Shown piece by piece: positions 28,499 to 40,045 of a stretch of DNA of 64,000 bases (positions within the stretch are counted from its first letter, which is position 1; the number at the start of each line of letters is the position of its first letter). The position numbers and the translations under genes are program-made. Below the pieces are notes generated by a model. The model saw only the letters and a program-made list of their open reading frames with translations. It did not search any database and was not told the DNA's origin. Origin of the DNA: Dermanyssus gallinae (lineage: Eukaryota > Arthropoda > Arachnida > Mesostigmata > Dermanyssidae); the NCBI GenBank assembly GCA_003439945.1, contig QVRM01002189.1, forward strand, positions 772,001-836,000, written 5' to 3'.

Positions 28499-31247
28499 CA
28501 ACCCATCAGCCTCAATTGCCATGACTCTCTCGGCCTTGATATAATCCCTGGACCGTCAACGTATAGTTTCGTTTCTTGCACTTCGTTTAACGCTGCTCGT
28601 ATAATAAAACAGTTTGCCTGTGATTCGCTTCTTCAGTACTGCCTAATGCACTCTTCGGACATTCTATGCATTTCTGAAACTTGGGCGTCTGCAGAAAATA
28701 TATCATCGGCAGAGCTGTCACTGGGGGGCCGTTACTCCGTATTTCGTAAGGACCGTATGGGCCGCTGTGGAGGCGGAGTATGTATACTTTGCAAGCCTGA
28801 GCTGGGATGCTGCGACATCGATATCGGCGATACTTGTGCTGAGGTTGTCGCCATCGACGTGCTACGTGGGACCGATCAATGCCATCGGGTAATATGTGCC
28901 TATTTTTCTCCAACCGGTTCCTCTGCCGAGCTAGCGCAACGAATGCGCATATTATATGGCGCCTTGGATGGTTTAGTTCAAGTAAGCTGGCCCGTCATTT
29001 TGACCGGTGACTACAATCAGCCTGGAATAGACTGGACCACAGGGGGCCTAAATTTTTCTGCGGAAACTAAGGAATACATATTCAGCTCCTTCTGTTGTTC
29101 TGCTGGACTTGTGCAACTTGTTACGGTCCCCACCCGGGAACAGAACATACTGGATTTGCTACTGACAGATAATGAAGAATTAATTACTGATATTACTGTC
29201 GGTAAATCTCCAGTAAAGTCCGACTATCTGGCTGTATCTTTCAAAATATACGCAAAAAGACAAGAACCTAACGAAGATCCATCTTTAAACTTCTACAAAG
29301 CTGATTATAATGCAATGGCTTCCACCCTTGCAACCACCAATTGGCGTCTCTTTTTTGCACAATGCCAATCAGTGGAAGCCCAGTACTGTTCTTTCCTAAA
29401 TATCATGTCCGTCCTTGTAGAAGATTATACTCCGAAGATGATGCAACGATCATCCCCACTACAATATTTTATGAACAGGGCTACTCGAAAACTGAATAGT
29501 AGTTCACCCTCCTCTCAAAGCCACAAACGCCTCTCGCGTAATTTGGCACGTACAGCATTGCGTTGTCGGCGCTTGGAGGAAAGTAATCTGAATATCCGCG
29601 ATGCAAGGGACTTCTTTCGATATGCAGGCCGGCGTCTTAAACTACAGTCCGGAGTAGCGCCGCTTATACATGAAAAAGGCACCGCAGTCGAAGATGGACA
29701 CAAGGCCGAGGTTCTGCTGAGCTACTTCAAAAGTGTCTACATACAGCCTCAGAACGTCTCCATCACGAGAACCAAGCAAACGGCACACACACTCAATTAC
29801 ATTGAATTTCATCCTTTCATTGTGCTCGAAAAACTTCGAAATCTGCAACGCAAAAGCACATTTACGCCTGATAGGCTACCACCTATTATATTCAAAGATC
29901 TGGCCGAGTTTCTAGCCTAGCCGCTGGCAATAATTTTCACCCGGTCCTTTGAAGATGGCGAAGTTCCCACCGTCTTCCTTGAATCCATTGTCACACCTGT
30001 GCACAAGAAGGGCTCTAGAGCAACTGCTGAGAACTACCGACCCATTGCCCAGTGTGTCATCCTGTTTAATCATGGAAAAAATAGTTGTTGATTGCATCTA
30101 TAATTTCTTATCGTCTAACCAACTTTTAGACAACCAGCAACACGGATTTACTAAGGGGCGATCGACAGCAACCCAATTATTGGAGGTCTCTCATGACTGG
30201 GCCCTGGCGCGAAATCACGGATCTCCGCTCCACATCGTTTACTTTGACTTTTCGCGTGCTTTTGATCGGGTTGACCACCAAATTTTACTAAGCAAGATGG
30301 AATCACTAGGCATCGGACCTAGGGTTCGAAATTGGTGCCAAGCCTATCTCACTGGCAGGAGTTTTGGGGTCAAGATAAAAAGTGCTTTGTCTGGTACTGC
30401 TCCATGTCCGTCTGGAGTCCCACATGGTTTTTGCCTAGGGCCGCTTTTGTATGCAATTTTTGCTCAAGACCTTAAACTCGTTCTTGGCAGGCTCAACGTG
30501 ATCTACAAGCTTTATGCCGACGATCTAAAGATATACATTGAAGTTAAAGACGACAAAGACAAGGCCGAGTTACAGAAGGCAATTGATGCCGCGCTACTAT
30601 GGGCCCATTTGAATAGAATGGAAATATCCACTTCTAAATGCGCCGTGCTGAAAACAGTCAAGGACGACACTTTATATTTTATGAACGGCCATAGTATACC
30701 CGAAGTGTCAATATACAAAGACCTAGGTGTAACATTTGATTGCCAAATGAAGTATACTTCTCATATCGCCGAAGTTGTAAAATCTGCGTCTCGGCTGTGC
30801 AATCTCATTCTTAGAGCGTTTATCGGGCATGACCCAGCAATGTACATAAAACTGTATAATACGCTTGTTGTACCAAAGTGGACATCTTGTTCACACGTGT
30901 GGACGCCTTTTTATAGAAAAGATGTAGAACTGCTCCAGCGAGTGCAGGATAAATTTGTCAAACGAGTCGCATGGCGCTGCAATGTTAGACGCGAGAGTCT
31001 CGTACTCCCAACCGTGAGCGAGTACCAAATGCAAGTTGACGTGAGATTTTTTAAACAACTAATCCGAAGAAATACATTTAGTACATTTTTCACATTACGT
31101 CCAAATAATCTACGTAGTGGTGTCTCAATTACTCCACCGGAAGTTGCTAATGTCGAAGTTGTGAATAATGCGTTTGCATGGAGAGTTTCGCGACGTGCCC
31201 ATGAGTGTAAAGACTACCATGTGATTTTAACACCCCTTTTTCAATAA
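28499..31247 (+). pseudogene. LINE ORF2: APE endonuclease plus RT
   Basis: The endonuclease has SDILCISETWAS (catalytic Glu), GRCGGGVCIL, VILTGDYNQPGIDW (Asp/Asn) and PVKSDYLAVSF, where the usual catalytic His of SDH is Tyr. The RT has HGFTKGRSTATQLLE, YFDFSRAFDRVDHQILL (motif A), GVPHGFCLGPLLYAIF (motif B, PQGS altered), KLYADDLKIY (motif C intact) and VSIYKDLGVTFD, ending in a carboxy-terminal domain at TAA 31245-31247. Breaks: TAG at 29918-29920 and a frameshift near 30050. It is the best-preserved LINE here, placed in the CR1/L2/Jockey supergroup by motif only. Confidence 0.88.
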
Positions 31248-31274
31248 AGGAGACTTTGTATTGTATTGTATTGT

Positions 31275-31560
31275 ATGACACCCGTGCCTACAACGTTTGT
31301 TGTAGCCCTGGCGTTCCCTGGTCAATCTGGCATGTGTTGGTAGTGCGTTGAGTTTTAGTAGGTTTAAATACTCCTTACCAGAAAGGTAGGGCATACCCTT
31401 TATCCAGTCATGTACAAAGGGCGTTTCGTGTGCTTTTTTAAAACGTGCCCCATCGAACGTGTTGTGTAGTTGTTGAGACCAATAATCGGTCTCTTGTGTA
31501 GCGGTCTCAATGGAGGTTCCCAAGCGCTCGCAAAGAAGTCTTGTTTTCGCAAGGTCTTTT
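31275..31560 (-). mobile_element. R2/NeSL-group LINE, post-RT half
   Basis: The minus strand reads RLGTSIETATQETD, FVHDWIKGMPYLSGKEYL, LKLNALPTHARLTRERQG and KRCRHGCH, the region W..G..LSG..Y..ALxLRxxxLPT before the zinc cluster of R2-group proteins. It ends at the APE-type LINE on one side and the FB2 element on the other, so two insertions have cut this copy. Confidence 0.82.
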
Positions 31561-31577
31561 TTCTAATTATTTATTTA

Positions 31578-33132
31578 CAGGGTGTTAAGAATATTTCTGA
31601 AAATCGATACTAACAATTGTAGAGCCCGTTAAAGCAAATACCTTTTTCAGTGGAACATGGTCTCTAAGAAGTCTTGTTTCTGAGTGAGATTTAAATGACT
31701 ACAATTTGTGACACTAGTGCTTTTGTTCGACATAGGAGCTGCTGCGAGACACCTAGTTCTTCTAACCAAAAACTAAGCAAATCGTCGTGTTCGCGACAAA
31801 AATACGACAAGGTCGTTTACAAGATAATTCTCAAAAATTAAATTATTGTTTTATTCTTCACGCATAATACCTTAAAATCATAACATCATGACCATTCATA
31901 GCGCTCAAAGTAAAAACGTTGAAATTTCTTGCATTATGATACTTTTGGTAGCAAAGCCATAGCAATGCGAGCCGTGGTTGCGAGGTAATTAAGATTTTTC
32001 GGTGGGCATGTCGCCATGAGCGCATGCGATAAACTACAGTGGTTTATCGCAGTAGTAGTCGCAGGAGTAGGCCATTTATGCATATATTTAATCTTGATTA
32101 CTCTGCAATCACGGCTTGCATTGCCATGTATTTGGTACCAAAATGATCGTCATGCGCATTTGCCTGTTAGCAATGTGAATGGCCGTGTAGGGTTATGGTT
32201 TTGGGGAATTGGGCAAGAAGGCTAATAAAAGAACTTCGTTTTTTGCGGAATTTTCTAAACGACCGTTTTGCATCTTCTAGGCGTTATATGTTCTTCAGAA
32301 ACAGAATGTTCTCTATAGGAGAACTGGTTGTCTCGCAATTGCACATTTTGTGCTTCTATGACGGGCAACACCTCCAGTGTCACGGATGTTAGTAATATCA
32401 CTCTCACCTCGGAACGAGACTTCTTAGAGACCATGCTTTATTGGAAACAAATAGCTTTAACAAGCTCTACAATGCCCAATCTCGCCCTTTAATTTTTTTG
32501 GGACAAAGGCGTTTATGCATGCGCTTAATCTCGACATGCCCTCCGAAAAATCTTAATTACTCCGAATCTTGAACTCAATTACGATTTGCATTGCTTATAT
32601 TTGATACTAAAATTATCGTTATGAGATGCGCATTTGCCTGAATGTATACCGGAGCAATCGAGACTGAGTACGTGCATAAATGACCCACTCCATCAGACAC
32701 TCTAGATCATTTATGCATTCGCTCAATCTCAACATGCCCTTCAAAAAATCTTAGTTACTCTGCAGTCAATCCGCGCTGTGAATGGTCGTATGAATATGTT
32801 TGTGAGGTGTTGGCCGGAAGGCTAAGTAGTGAACTTCATTTTTGCGAATTCTCTTCTAAACGACTATATCGCATTTTCTGTTCAGCATTATATGTTCTTT
32901 GGAAGGAGCAGAAATTTCTCACAAACAGGATGATGTGCTCATTTTTTTAATAGGAGAACTCACATGGTATGCCCCTATGTCGATCAAAAACACCAGTGTC
33001 ACAAATTGTAGTGATTTAACTCTCACTCCGAAACAAGACTTCTTAGGAGCTATGTTCTATTGAAAAAAATGATTGTTTTAACGAGCTCTACAATTCCTAT
33101 TATCGATTTTCAGAAATGTTCTCAATAACCTG
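31578..33132. mobile_element. FB2 foldback element, long copy
   Basis: The termini are inverted repeats CAGGGTGTTAAGAATATTTC (31578) and CAGGTTATTGAGAACATTTC (reverse complement, ending 33132), both running into TGAAAATCGATA and GTAGAGC(C/T)CGTT. TA flanks both ends, as in Tc1/mariner insertions. The arms continue for hundreds of bases (AAGAAGTCTTGTTTC region), and there are internal direct repeats built on TTTATGCAT..CTCAATCTCGACATGCC (32068, 32506, 32705). No transposase frame is seen, so it is non-autonomous. Confidence 0.85.
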
Positions 33133-34616
33133 TATGTGTGTAGGGATATATATATATATATATATAGGTCCCTTTACTTGTCTCTCGAATTAAGTATCGT
33201 TCAATCTCACGCTATTTGTTGTTTCTGCTGCTGAATCTCTCGCAATTTAGTCCCGCTCAATGTTTTCGCCTACACATTCGCCTCTTTTTTTTCTGGCTCG
33301 GCCAGTGCTGAGCCATTCCATTGTGCTATATTTCTCCAATTTCCCGGCCTCCTTCTTATTCCCGTCATCATCATCATCACCACCACCACCACCACCACCA
33401 CCATCATCATCATTATATCATCATTGTCGCCGTCGTCGTCGTCGGATGGTTCACGGCGTATTGTTATAGTATATAATAGTTCGGGTGGTGTTTCGCGCGT
33501 GCGTCGTTTTCGCCGCTCTGCACAAAGAATCTGCTGCACAGCGCACAATACGCCGAACCGCGCCGATGGTATACTGTGGTATGACTTGGGTTTGTGGTAA
33601 CTGTCGGCGTGCCGGCTGCCGAGCAATGATGGTCCTCACCCAGGGCCTCTTTCCCTTCTGTGGCTGCTGATGCTGCTATTCTTGCTGATGGTGTCACTGC
33701 CGCCGCCGGCTAATGCAGCGTACTGGCTGGGGAGTTTGCCACTATGAGTTTGTAAGAGCATAAAGGTAGACGTAGGCAGAAAAGATATTGGAATTCTAGT
33801 CATCGTCGTCGTAGTTAGAAAACGATACGTCCAGTAGAAGTGTAGTCCTAAACTTCAAGCAAGTTTCGACACAACCGAGAGAGACTTCAATTGTTGCGAC
33901 TTCAACTGCGGCTGCTACTGTTTCTTTTGGTGTGTTCACAACCGTCAGCGTGTGTATCTTTTTGTCTGTTTCGTCTGTATGTCTATGAGTGTTCGTGGTT
34001 CAACAGTACAGTATAAATGTGGGAGATGGCGGGCGAGGGAGGATGTATCATGTGTTCGTTTGGTTTGGTCGTTTAATTCACTGTAGCAGCTAACATGTGA
34101 TTTCTACAACTGGTTTGGTGTTCTGTGGTTCTGGCTGTTGCTGTTGGTGCGGTTGTTGTTGTCATTACTGTTGGTCGTTGTTGCTATTGTTATTGTTGTT
34201 GGTGCAGTTGTTGCCGTTGTTGTTGTTGTTGTTGTTGTTGTTGCCGTTACCGTCATTTTAGTACTGCTGACTGTAACACAACCACTGCCAGTTGAGCGGA
34301 GCAGATTTGTGAGTGTGTGCCACCTTTAGCCTTAGTTCTTTTTAAAAGTCGATTTTTTAAATACAACAAACACGATATCTTCAAGTATCAAGAACACTAC
34401 TGTAACTTTTATTACTACTACTTAAACTACTATGGCTACTACTGGCGTTATCAGGCGCACAGCAGCATAAATCTGAGTATGGGAACTTTAGTGCCTCGTT
34501 CTTGTTGTTTTTGCTGTAATAGTCCTTGTTGAATGAGTCAGCTAGCTACAGTCAGCTTACACACTTACTGTTACTTCTAATTAACTAACACTACTACTAC
34601 TAAAATATAGTAAAAT
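33133..34616. other. Low-complexity region, no recognised gene
   Basis: It holds (TA)n at 33150-33167, CAT/CAC runs at 33364-33420 and GTT-rich sequence at 34130-34255. Long frames here are trinucleotide-repeat products. It could be 5' UTR or regulatory DNA of a nearby gene, but nothing proves it. Confidence 0.5.
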
Positions 34617-34792
34617 TTTCGGGCTGACTACCCTCAGCCAAGATTTGCCGTCCACGGAACTGTTTTTCACATTGCTTCATAGACACGGACCCCCATAAAT
34701 ACAAATGTGCAACGGTGGGGCTTGAACTCGCGCACCTATCTAGTGTCTCCTCCGGTTGCGAGGCGCAGACTTAAGCCAACACGCCACTGGGT
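34617..34792 (-). mobile_element. SINE-1 copy C
   Basis: The minus strand reads CAGTGGCGTGTTGGCTTAAG, CGCCTCGCAACCGGAGGAG, GGTGCGCGAGTTCAAGCCCC, TTGCACATTTGTATTTATGG, TGGACGGCAAATCTTGGCTG. It is slightly mutated in the B box. Confidence 0.85.
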
Positions 34793-35962
34793 TATAACAA
34801 CAACTACTATTACCACCGTTTCACATTGTAGTCGATCGCTTTTACGACTAATACCAAGGAGCTCAAGTTTCACATCGAGTCAATCGAGTTTTTTTATTTT
34901 TTTATTTCTTTTCTCTTCTTCTTTCTTCGCTAGCCGAATTTGATTGTTGATGTCCGCGGAAGTGACAAGCTGTTGCGTGGTTAGCTCGTTACGGGACAGT
35001 TGCCTCAAGTAAACGACGAATTAGTTCGTTTGAAAGCTAGGTATTTATTTAATTAAGTAGTTAATTCGTTCGTCACTTGAATCGTCCGTGTATACCAATA
35101 GTAAATTAGCCGCCGGCTTAATTAATCAAGCTGCTAACTCCCACTTACGTGAGCAATGCTTAGGATCCCTCTGCGGGCAGAATTACAGGTATTGCTGCTG
35201 CTGCCGCCGCTGTTGTTGTTGCTTCCACCTGCGCGGTCGGTAGATAGATAGGAAGACGGCAAAGATAACATCAACAACCGCAACAACAGTAATATTCACA
35301 ACCGCGACAGCAACAACAACAGCCACAGCAGCAGCAGCGCAAAGGTTCGTGATAAATTGTTCTCAGTTAGCCTGTGTTAGCGACATTATTTGGTCGCTGT
35401 GGTGGTGGTGGGGATGGTGGTGGTTGGTGATCAGGAGAGTACTGACACTGCCATAAATACAGGAATACTGGTTTCGCTGCTTGATTGATTGATGTTTATC
35501 GCTTCGTCGAGCCAACCGATAAAGGTGGGTAAAGGTACTTGAGTGTAACGGCGACTAGTCTGCTCATGCTAGTATGAACTTGTAGCAGTATTAGTAGTAG
35601 TATTAGCAAAGCACACACCCGTGGGGAACCACTGTTTGCCGCAATTCGTTTAACTCAATAAACGCTTGGGTATGGCCCCAAGCGCTAGCGAAGGAAGCGG
35701 CAGCGTCGGCAAAAGCAGTGTTGTCGGCTGTCGGTGGGTAAGTTGTGCCTCTGTGGCGTTTCTAAAAATGGAACCCTTCTCAAGGAACAAGCAAGCCACT
35801 CTGCTCGCACAGCCACAAAATGCACAACCACAAAAGCAGCGACAACGGTGGTAACGGGCGAGTAATGGCGGAAGCAACAGTGACAGACGCAGCAGCTTAT
35901 ATGGCGGCACAGTGTTTGATGATAATGATAATGACGATGATAACAACAACAGCAACAGCAGC

Positions 35963-35993
<31 letters not shown>

Positions 35994-36113
35994 GCAGCAA
36001 CAATAACTGCAGCAGCAGCAGCAACAACAAGAACTGCAGCAGCAACAACAACAACACCACCACGAACAACAAAAACAACAACAACACCAACAACAAAATA
36101 AACAACAACATGT
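34793..36113. other. CAA/CAG-rich region, no recognised gene
   Basis: The densest part is 35940-36110, an almost pure CAA/CAG mixture that produces poly-Gln, poly-Asn, poly-Thr or poly-Leu frames on both strands. GCTGCT/GTT and AACAGC runs lie at 35190-35340. None of the frames has a domain beyond the repeat. Confidence 0.6.
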
Positions 36114-36345
36114 CATTGTCGCCGGTGCGACGGTTGTTGCTGATCAAATTTTCATTAAGCGATGTCTATTGAGAATAGTTGGTAAACCATATAACGCTGC
36201 GAGTTAGCGGACATTCTGGCACAAAAACTATTGGGGAAACCCTAGTTACCCCATCATGTCCAGCCCACGGTGCATTAAAGATATGTCTCACAGCGGTTTC
36301 AAGCCTGTATGGGACGAAGGATAGTTTACAATTTAAACCAACTTC
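36114..36345 (+). mobile_element. SINE-2 copy
   Basis: It begins near GTCGCCGGTGCGACGG (decayed B box) and follows the family body: AGCGATGTCTATTGAGAATA, GGTAAACCATA, GTTAGCGGACATTCTGGCAC, CTATTGGGGAAACCCTAG, GGTGCATTAAAGATATG, CAAGCCTGTATGGGACGAAG. The head is truncated. Confidence 0.8.
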
Positions 36346-36529
36346 CTCAAAAAAGGACTACTTATATATAAAAAAAACATTCTAGGTAGATCAAACCCAG
36401 GTACAGATGGCAGTTAAAAGAAAGACAGGTAAACCGTAGGTGCCATGTTGAGGACATGCGTCCCCGCGATTTAGCCGACAGCGGTCGGGATCAGGATATT
36501 TGCTGGGCACGGCTCTATCGGTGCTGGAC

Positions 36530-36532
<3 letters not shown>

Positions 36533-36605
<73 letters not shown>
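36533..36605. repeat. (TA)n tract
   Basis: About 70 bases of perfect TA. Confidence 0.95.
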
Positions 36606-36612
<7 letters not shown>

Positions 36613-36979
36613 AGGAAGATACGACGCGAGTGAAGGAGGCATAGATATGTGTAGGCGTGCTAAAAGTAGGCTCCTTTAGGCGGCAGGGCTGTGTGTGCAT
36701 GGGTTGTTTTTTTGTGAACGAGTAAGAAAAACAAATAGCGGCCGGCTGACGTAACAGTCTTCGCCTTCTTTCGTACACATTCACCGGGCGTTGTCCACTG
36801 CTAAAACTGCTGTTTTGACTCGGTAGACTCGGGCGTAGAGCGGACGGTGGATCCAGGTCTCATTGGATTGCACTTAAGCATAGACAAATATTGCTGCGAA
36901 ATGTTTTTTTGATTGATGGACAAAGATTGCGGCTCCCGCCTTACACACAACGTCTCGTTTACAGTTACTTTCTGTGCAG
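36606..36979. other. No gene seen
   Basis: Nothing recognised; TTTCTGTGCAG at 36969-36979 could be a splice acceptor for the next entry. Confidence 0.4.
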
Positions 36980-37198
36980 TATATTAGTCGCTCTCCGTAC
37001 GTAGAGAATGCCTGCAAGCTTAGCTATTCCACGCATTTTCATTTGGCGATCTTCCTTCATGACGATACGCTTGATGTTTCAGCCATTACTGACGTCCTAG
37101 CCTCGACTGAACGTCTCGGCTGCGCATCAGAGTTGGTTGATGTCCGGCCAAATATAATCACGCCGGTACAGAATACCCTTAAACTTTGTCGAATTTGA
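36980..37198 (+). CDS. Unrecognised open frame, possible terminal exon
   Basis: The frame follows a TTTCTGTGCAG acceptor-like site and stays open for 72 codons to TGA 37196-37198. An AATAAA lies at 37229-37234. It has mixed, non-repetitive composition (AIFLHDDTLDVSAITDVLAS, GCASELVDVRPNIITPV) unlike the repeat-driven frames nearby. I do not recognise a domain and see no convincing upstream exon; it may be chance. Confidence 0.25.
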   Translation, partial: YISRSPYVENACKLSYSTHFHLAIFLHDDTLDVSAITDVLASTERLGCASELVDVRPNIITPVQNTLKLCRI

Positions 37199-37234
37199 TT
37201 TTGATTTCCGCGGCCGGCAACTTTTTGAAATAAA

Positions 37235-37549
37235 AATGCTTAAGTCGCCTTTTGCTTAAAACGAAGATCTGTATTAGTTTGAGACGGCTGCCCAGGTTAT
37301 GTGCTAGTAGAGGCTGGAGCTCAGCTTTCGCACCCGAAATGGCAACCGCCTAGATGCGTATTGTTGCAACCTCGTTGGGAGAGTCGAATAAGAGTCCAAA
37401 AATTAGTACCCTGTGGACGGCGCTCTTCCATTGCTGGTGTTTTTGCTACCGAATCTGCCAATTAGTTCGCGGAAGCACCATCGAGTAGCTACTGTAAGAT
37501 AGCAAATAGTTGTATGTGCTTCTAGAGATATGACGAGTGATTTATCTGA
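37235..37549. other. No gene seen
   Basis: Nothing recognised. Confidence 0.5.
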
Positions 37550-38010
37550 TGCAGTAGGTAATTTATGCATGTACTCAATCTTGACGTGCCCTCTGAAAAA
37601 CGTTAATTACTCCGCAACGACGGATCGGATCCCCATACAATTGGTATCAAAATGATTGCGATGAAATGCGTATGTGCTTAATTGCATCTTCGTGCATTTT
37701 TTTGAGAGTCCTCCTCGCTTCATATTCGGTTTGTTTTATATGATCGTAGAAATATGATTTTGGGCTATTGGGCGTGAAAGCTAAAATTTCAAGACTCAAA
37801 TTTTGTGAGTTCTATATGGGCCGTGCTTAGTTTCTGTATAGGAAGACTGGTTGTCTTGTACCCGCATATTTTGTGCTTCTATGTCAGGCAACAACAATCG
37901 TGTCACAGATTTTAGTAATTTCACTCTCACTCCGAAACAAGACTTCTCAGAGTCCATGTTCCATTAGAAAAATAGTTGTCCTAACGAGTTCTAACGAGCA
38001 TAAATATTTG
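37550..38010. mobile_element. FB2 fragment
   Basis: It shares with the long FB2 copy the block TTTATGCATGTACTCAATCT, TTAATTACTCCGCAACGACG, TGGTATCAAAATGATTGCGA, and the end block CGTGTCACAGATTTTAGTAA, TCACTCTCACTCCGAAACAA, GACTTCTCAGAGTCCATG, ACGAGTTCTAACGAG. The outer terminus is lost. Confidence 0.75.
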
Positions 38011-38240
38011 GTTTACTGTAGTTACCTTAGCATGTCGTGCGGTAGCCTGCTCCTATAACAGTTTACTTAGATGACATTTAATTTTATTTTGAGTGATTAT
38101 TCAGGGTTTATCTATCCGTGTTTTGAAACCGAACTGCTCCTCGCGCACCCTATTCCGTCCATTCCTCTAGGTTTGACCTGTTTCAGCAGGATTTCTTTCT
38201 TAGCGCATTTTTCTACTCCGCAGTCAACTTCTCTCCTTCT

Positions 38241-38790
38241 TCAACTCGTTGGGAGATTTTCATTTTTTCCGACTAGAGGGCGGATCTTCTCTAGCATCCT
38301 CTTGCGCCTTCGTTCCATCTGGTGGCACCTTCTTCCGGCTGGAGCCTTCGCTATCCCGTTTATGATGTCTGCCAAACAGTCTACCTGTCTGCAGTAGGCC
38401 TGAATGGCTCTTCGGAGCGATTTCCAAATCAATTTCTGGGATTTGTAGAGGGCCACTGGTTCCGGGTTGGTTTTATTGCGGTCCCTCTCAAGGGTCTTAC
38501 AGAGTATCTGCAATGCTGTTTCAGCAAGCGAAAACTAAGTGGCGAGTTTCGTGAGGACGGCCCAGTCTTTTTCTGACTCTTTTATATTGAGCATTGCCTG
38601 CACGTCTTGCGGCGCTGTGATGCTGTTCCTCAAAAGGTGGACGCCTTTGAATGTGGCCTACAGCCAGCCTTGTCAAAAAAAGTTTGGTTGCGTTCTCAAG
38701 CAAGAGCAATGCTGCTAGTCGTTCCTCAGGGAGCTTCGCCCTTTGCAGATCTAGCTGCTCTTTGTCTAGCTTTTTTGATGCTTGTTGCAT
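38241..38790 (-). pseudogene. Possible LINE ORF1 fragment (helical, charged)
   Basis: Two overlapping minus frames read KLDKEQLDLQRAKLPEERLA, NAQYKRVRKRLGRPHETRH, then after a shift LYKSQKLIWKSLRRAIQAYC and QMERRRKRMLEKIRPLVG. The Lys/Glu/Leu-rich coiled-coil-like composition and the shared frameshift pattern suggest a decayed retroelement ORF1 or linker, but there is no zinc knuckle or RT. Function not assigned. Confidence 0.3.
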
Positions 38791-38799
38791 ATAGGGTTT

Positions 38800-39164
38800 T
38801 CGAGCATCAAAAATCTTTCTAGGAGACTCGATTCCTGTGCATTTAGTTTTACTGTTTGGTTGGACCGTCGGCTTATGCCTTCCATTTATCAGCCAGCATC
38901 GTGATTCTTTCTCCCTTTATGTTCGATGTTGGCCTTCTTCAGTTGTCTTAGAGAACTTGCCTGCTCTGTTTCATCGGCTTTGTGCTTTATTTCCGGCTCC
39001 CATGTGACCGCAGCCTTAATGTTCATTTGTCTGGTGACTGTGGGAGTCACCACAGCCTTAATGTTTATTTTTATGGTGACTGAGTGAATGAATCATGTTT
39101 CTCCGTCTAAGCGCCGTGAATTGCTTGGCCATGTCTAGGAGTCACCCAGACGCTTTGCACTATC
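38800..39164. other. No gene; imperfect 42-bp tandem pair
   Basis: 39003-39086 holds two copies of an imperfect unit (CAGCCTTAATGTTCATTTGT / CAGCCTTAATGTTTATTTTT, each followed by GGTGACTG). Confidence 0.6.
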
Positions 39165-39366
39165 CTACTAGTTTCTGTATAGAAGGACTGTTTTTCTCGC
39201 AATTGCACCTGCAGTGCTCCTATATCGGACAAAAACACCAATGTTACAAATAGTAGTAATTTCACTCCGAAACCAGACTTCTCAAAGACCATGTTTCAAT
39301 GAAAAAAAAAATGTGTTTTAACGAGCTCTACAATTCCATATATCGCTCTTCACATATTCTTGTATA
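39165..39366. mobile_element. FB2 right-end fragment
   Basis: TTTCTGTATAGAAGGACTG, CTCGCAATTGCACCTGCAG, CACTCCGAAACCAGACTTCT, TTTTAACGAGCTCTACAATT match the right arm of the long FB2 copy (32310-33100). The terminus is mutated and followed by (TA)n. Confidence 0.75.
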
Positions 39367-39384
39367 TATAACGAAAGAAACACT

Positions 39385-39386
<2 letters not shown>

Positions 39387-39431
<45 letters not shown>
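39387..39431. repeat. (TA)22 tract
   Basis: Perfect TA run after the FB2 fragment. Confidence 0.95.
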
Positions 39432-39438
<7 letters not shown>

Positions 39439-39817
39439 TATAGCGAAAGAGAGAGGGAGAAATACGACTACGGGTACAAAACGTAAACCTATATGTCTAG
39501 GGCATCGTTCTGCACTAACCTGTGGTATCCCAATTTGTTGACGCGGAGATCACATCGGCACCAATGAGGGCTGACTAGTTTTGTTCCCAGTCGTAGCCTA
39601 CTTACTGCCATGCGAGTCGTTTCGTCATCGAAAAGTGTACCTATGGGGGCACTGGGAACCGCGTGCAACCACGCGCCAGAATTCTTTGCGGAAACGGCCT
39701 TTAGGCGAGCTCTAGTTGTGTTGTCGAGAGCTTCATTGATATGTCGTTAAACCTCGTCGCAAAGGGGCATTCTAGTTGTCTCTCTCTCTCACTCTTCTCC
39801 AAAATATATTTATTGGG

Positions 39818-40045
39818 AGGTCACCGGTTCGACCCCTGTTGTCGGTCCAATTTTCTTTGAGCGATGCTCATTGAGAATAGATGATAAACCATATCGTTGG
39901 GAGCCAGCGGTCATGCTGCCACAAGGACTATTGGGAAAACCCTTAATATCTCAACATGGTTGGCCCTCGGTGAATTGAAGATGACCCTACGGTGAGTTCC
40001 AAGCCTGTAGGGGACGGAAGATGGCCTAGAATTAAAATCTTCGTT
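39818..40045 (+). mobile_element. SINE-2 copy
   Basis: It reads GTCACCGGTTCGACCCCTGT (B box), TTTCTTTGAGCGATGCTCAT, TGAGAATAGATGATAAACCA, GCTGCCACAAGGACTATTGG, GGCCCTCGGTGAATTGAAGA, CAAGCCTGTAGGGGACGGAA and a CCTAGAATTAAAA end. The A-box part is missing. Confidence 0.88.

Larger units (their letters stand above)
28316..31274 (+). mobile_element. APE-type LINE inserted into the R2-group LINE
   Basis: It is 2959 bp, 5'-truncated inside ORF1, with a (TATTG)n tail at about 31256-31274. The base triplet ATG borders both sides (28313-28315, 31275-31277). Joining the flanks restores the reading CRHGCH-VPETLAH of the R2-group protein, which proves the boundaries. The element carries an ORF1 tail, an APE endonuclease and a nearly whole RT. 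Confidence 0.9.

Noticed and set aside
35650..36172. Frames of poly-Leu, poly-Cys, poly-Asn and poly-Thr
   Set aside because: Products of CAA/CAG repeats on both strands, with no domain outside the repeat.
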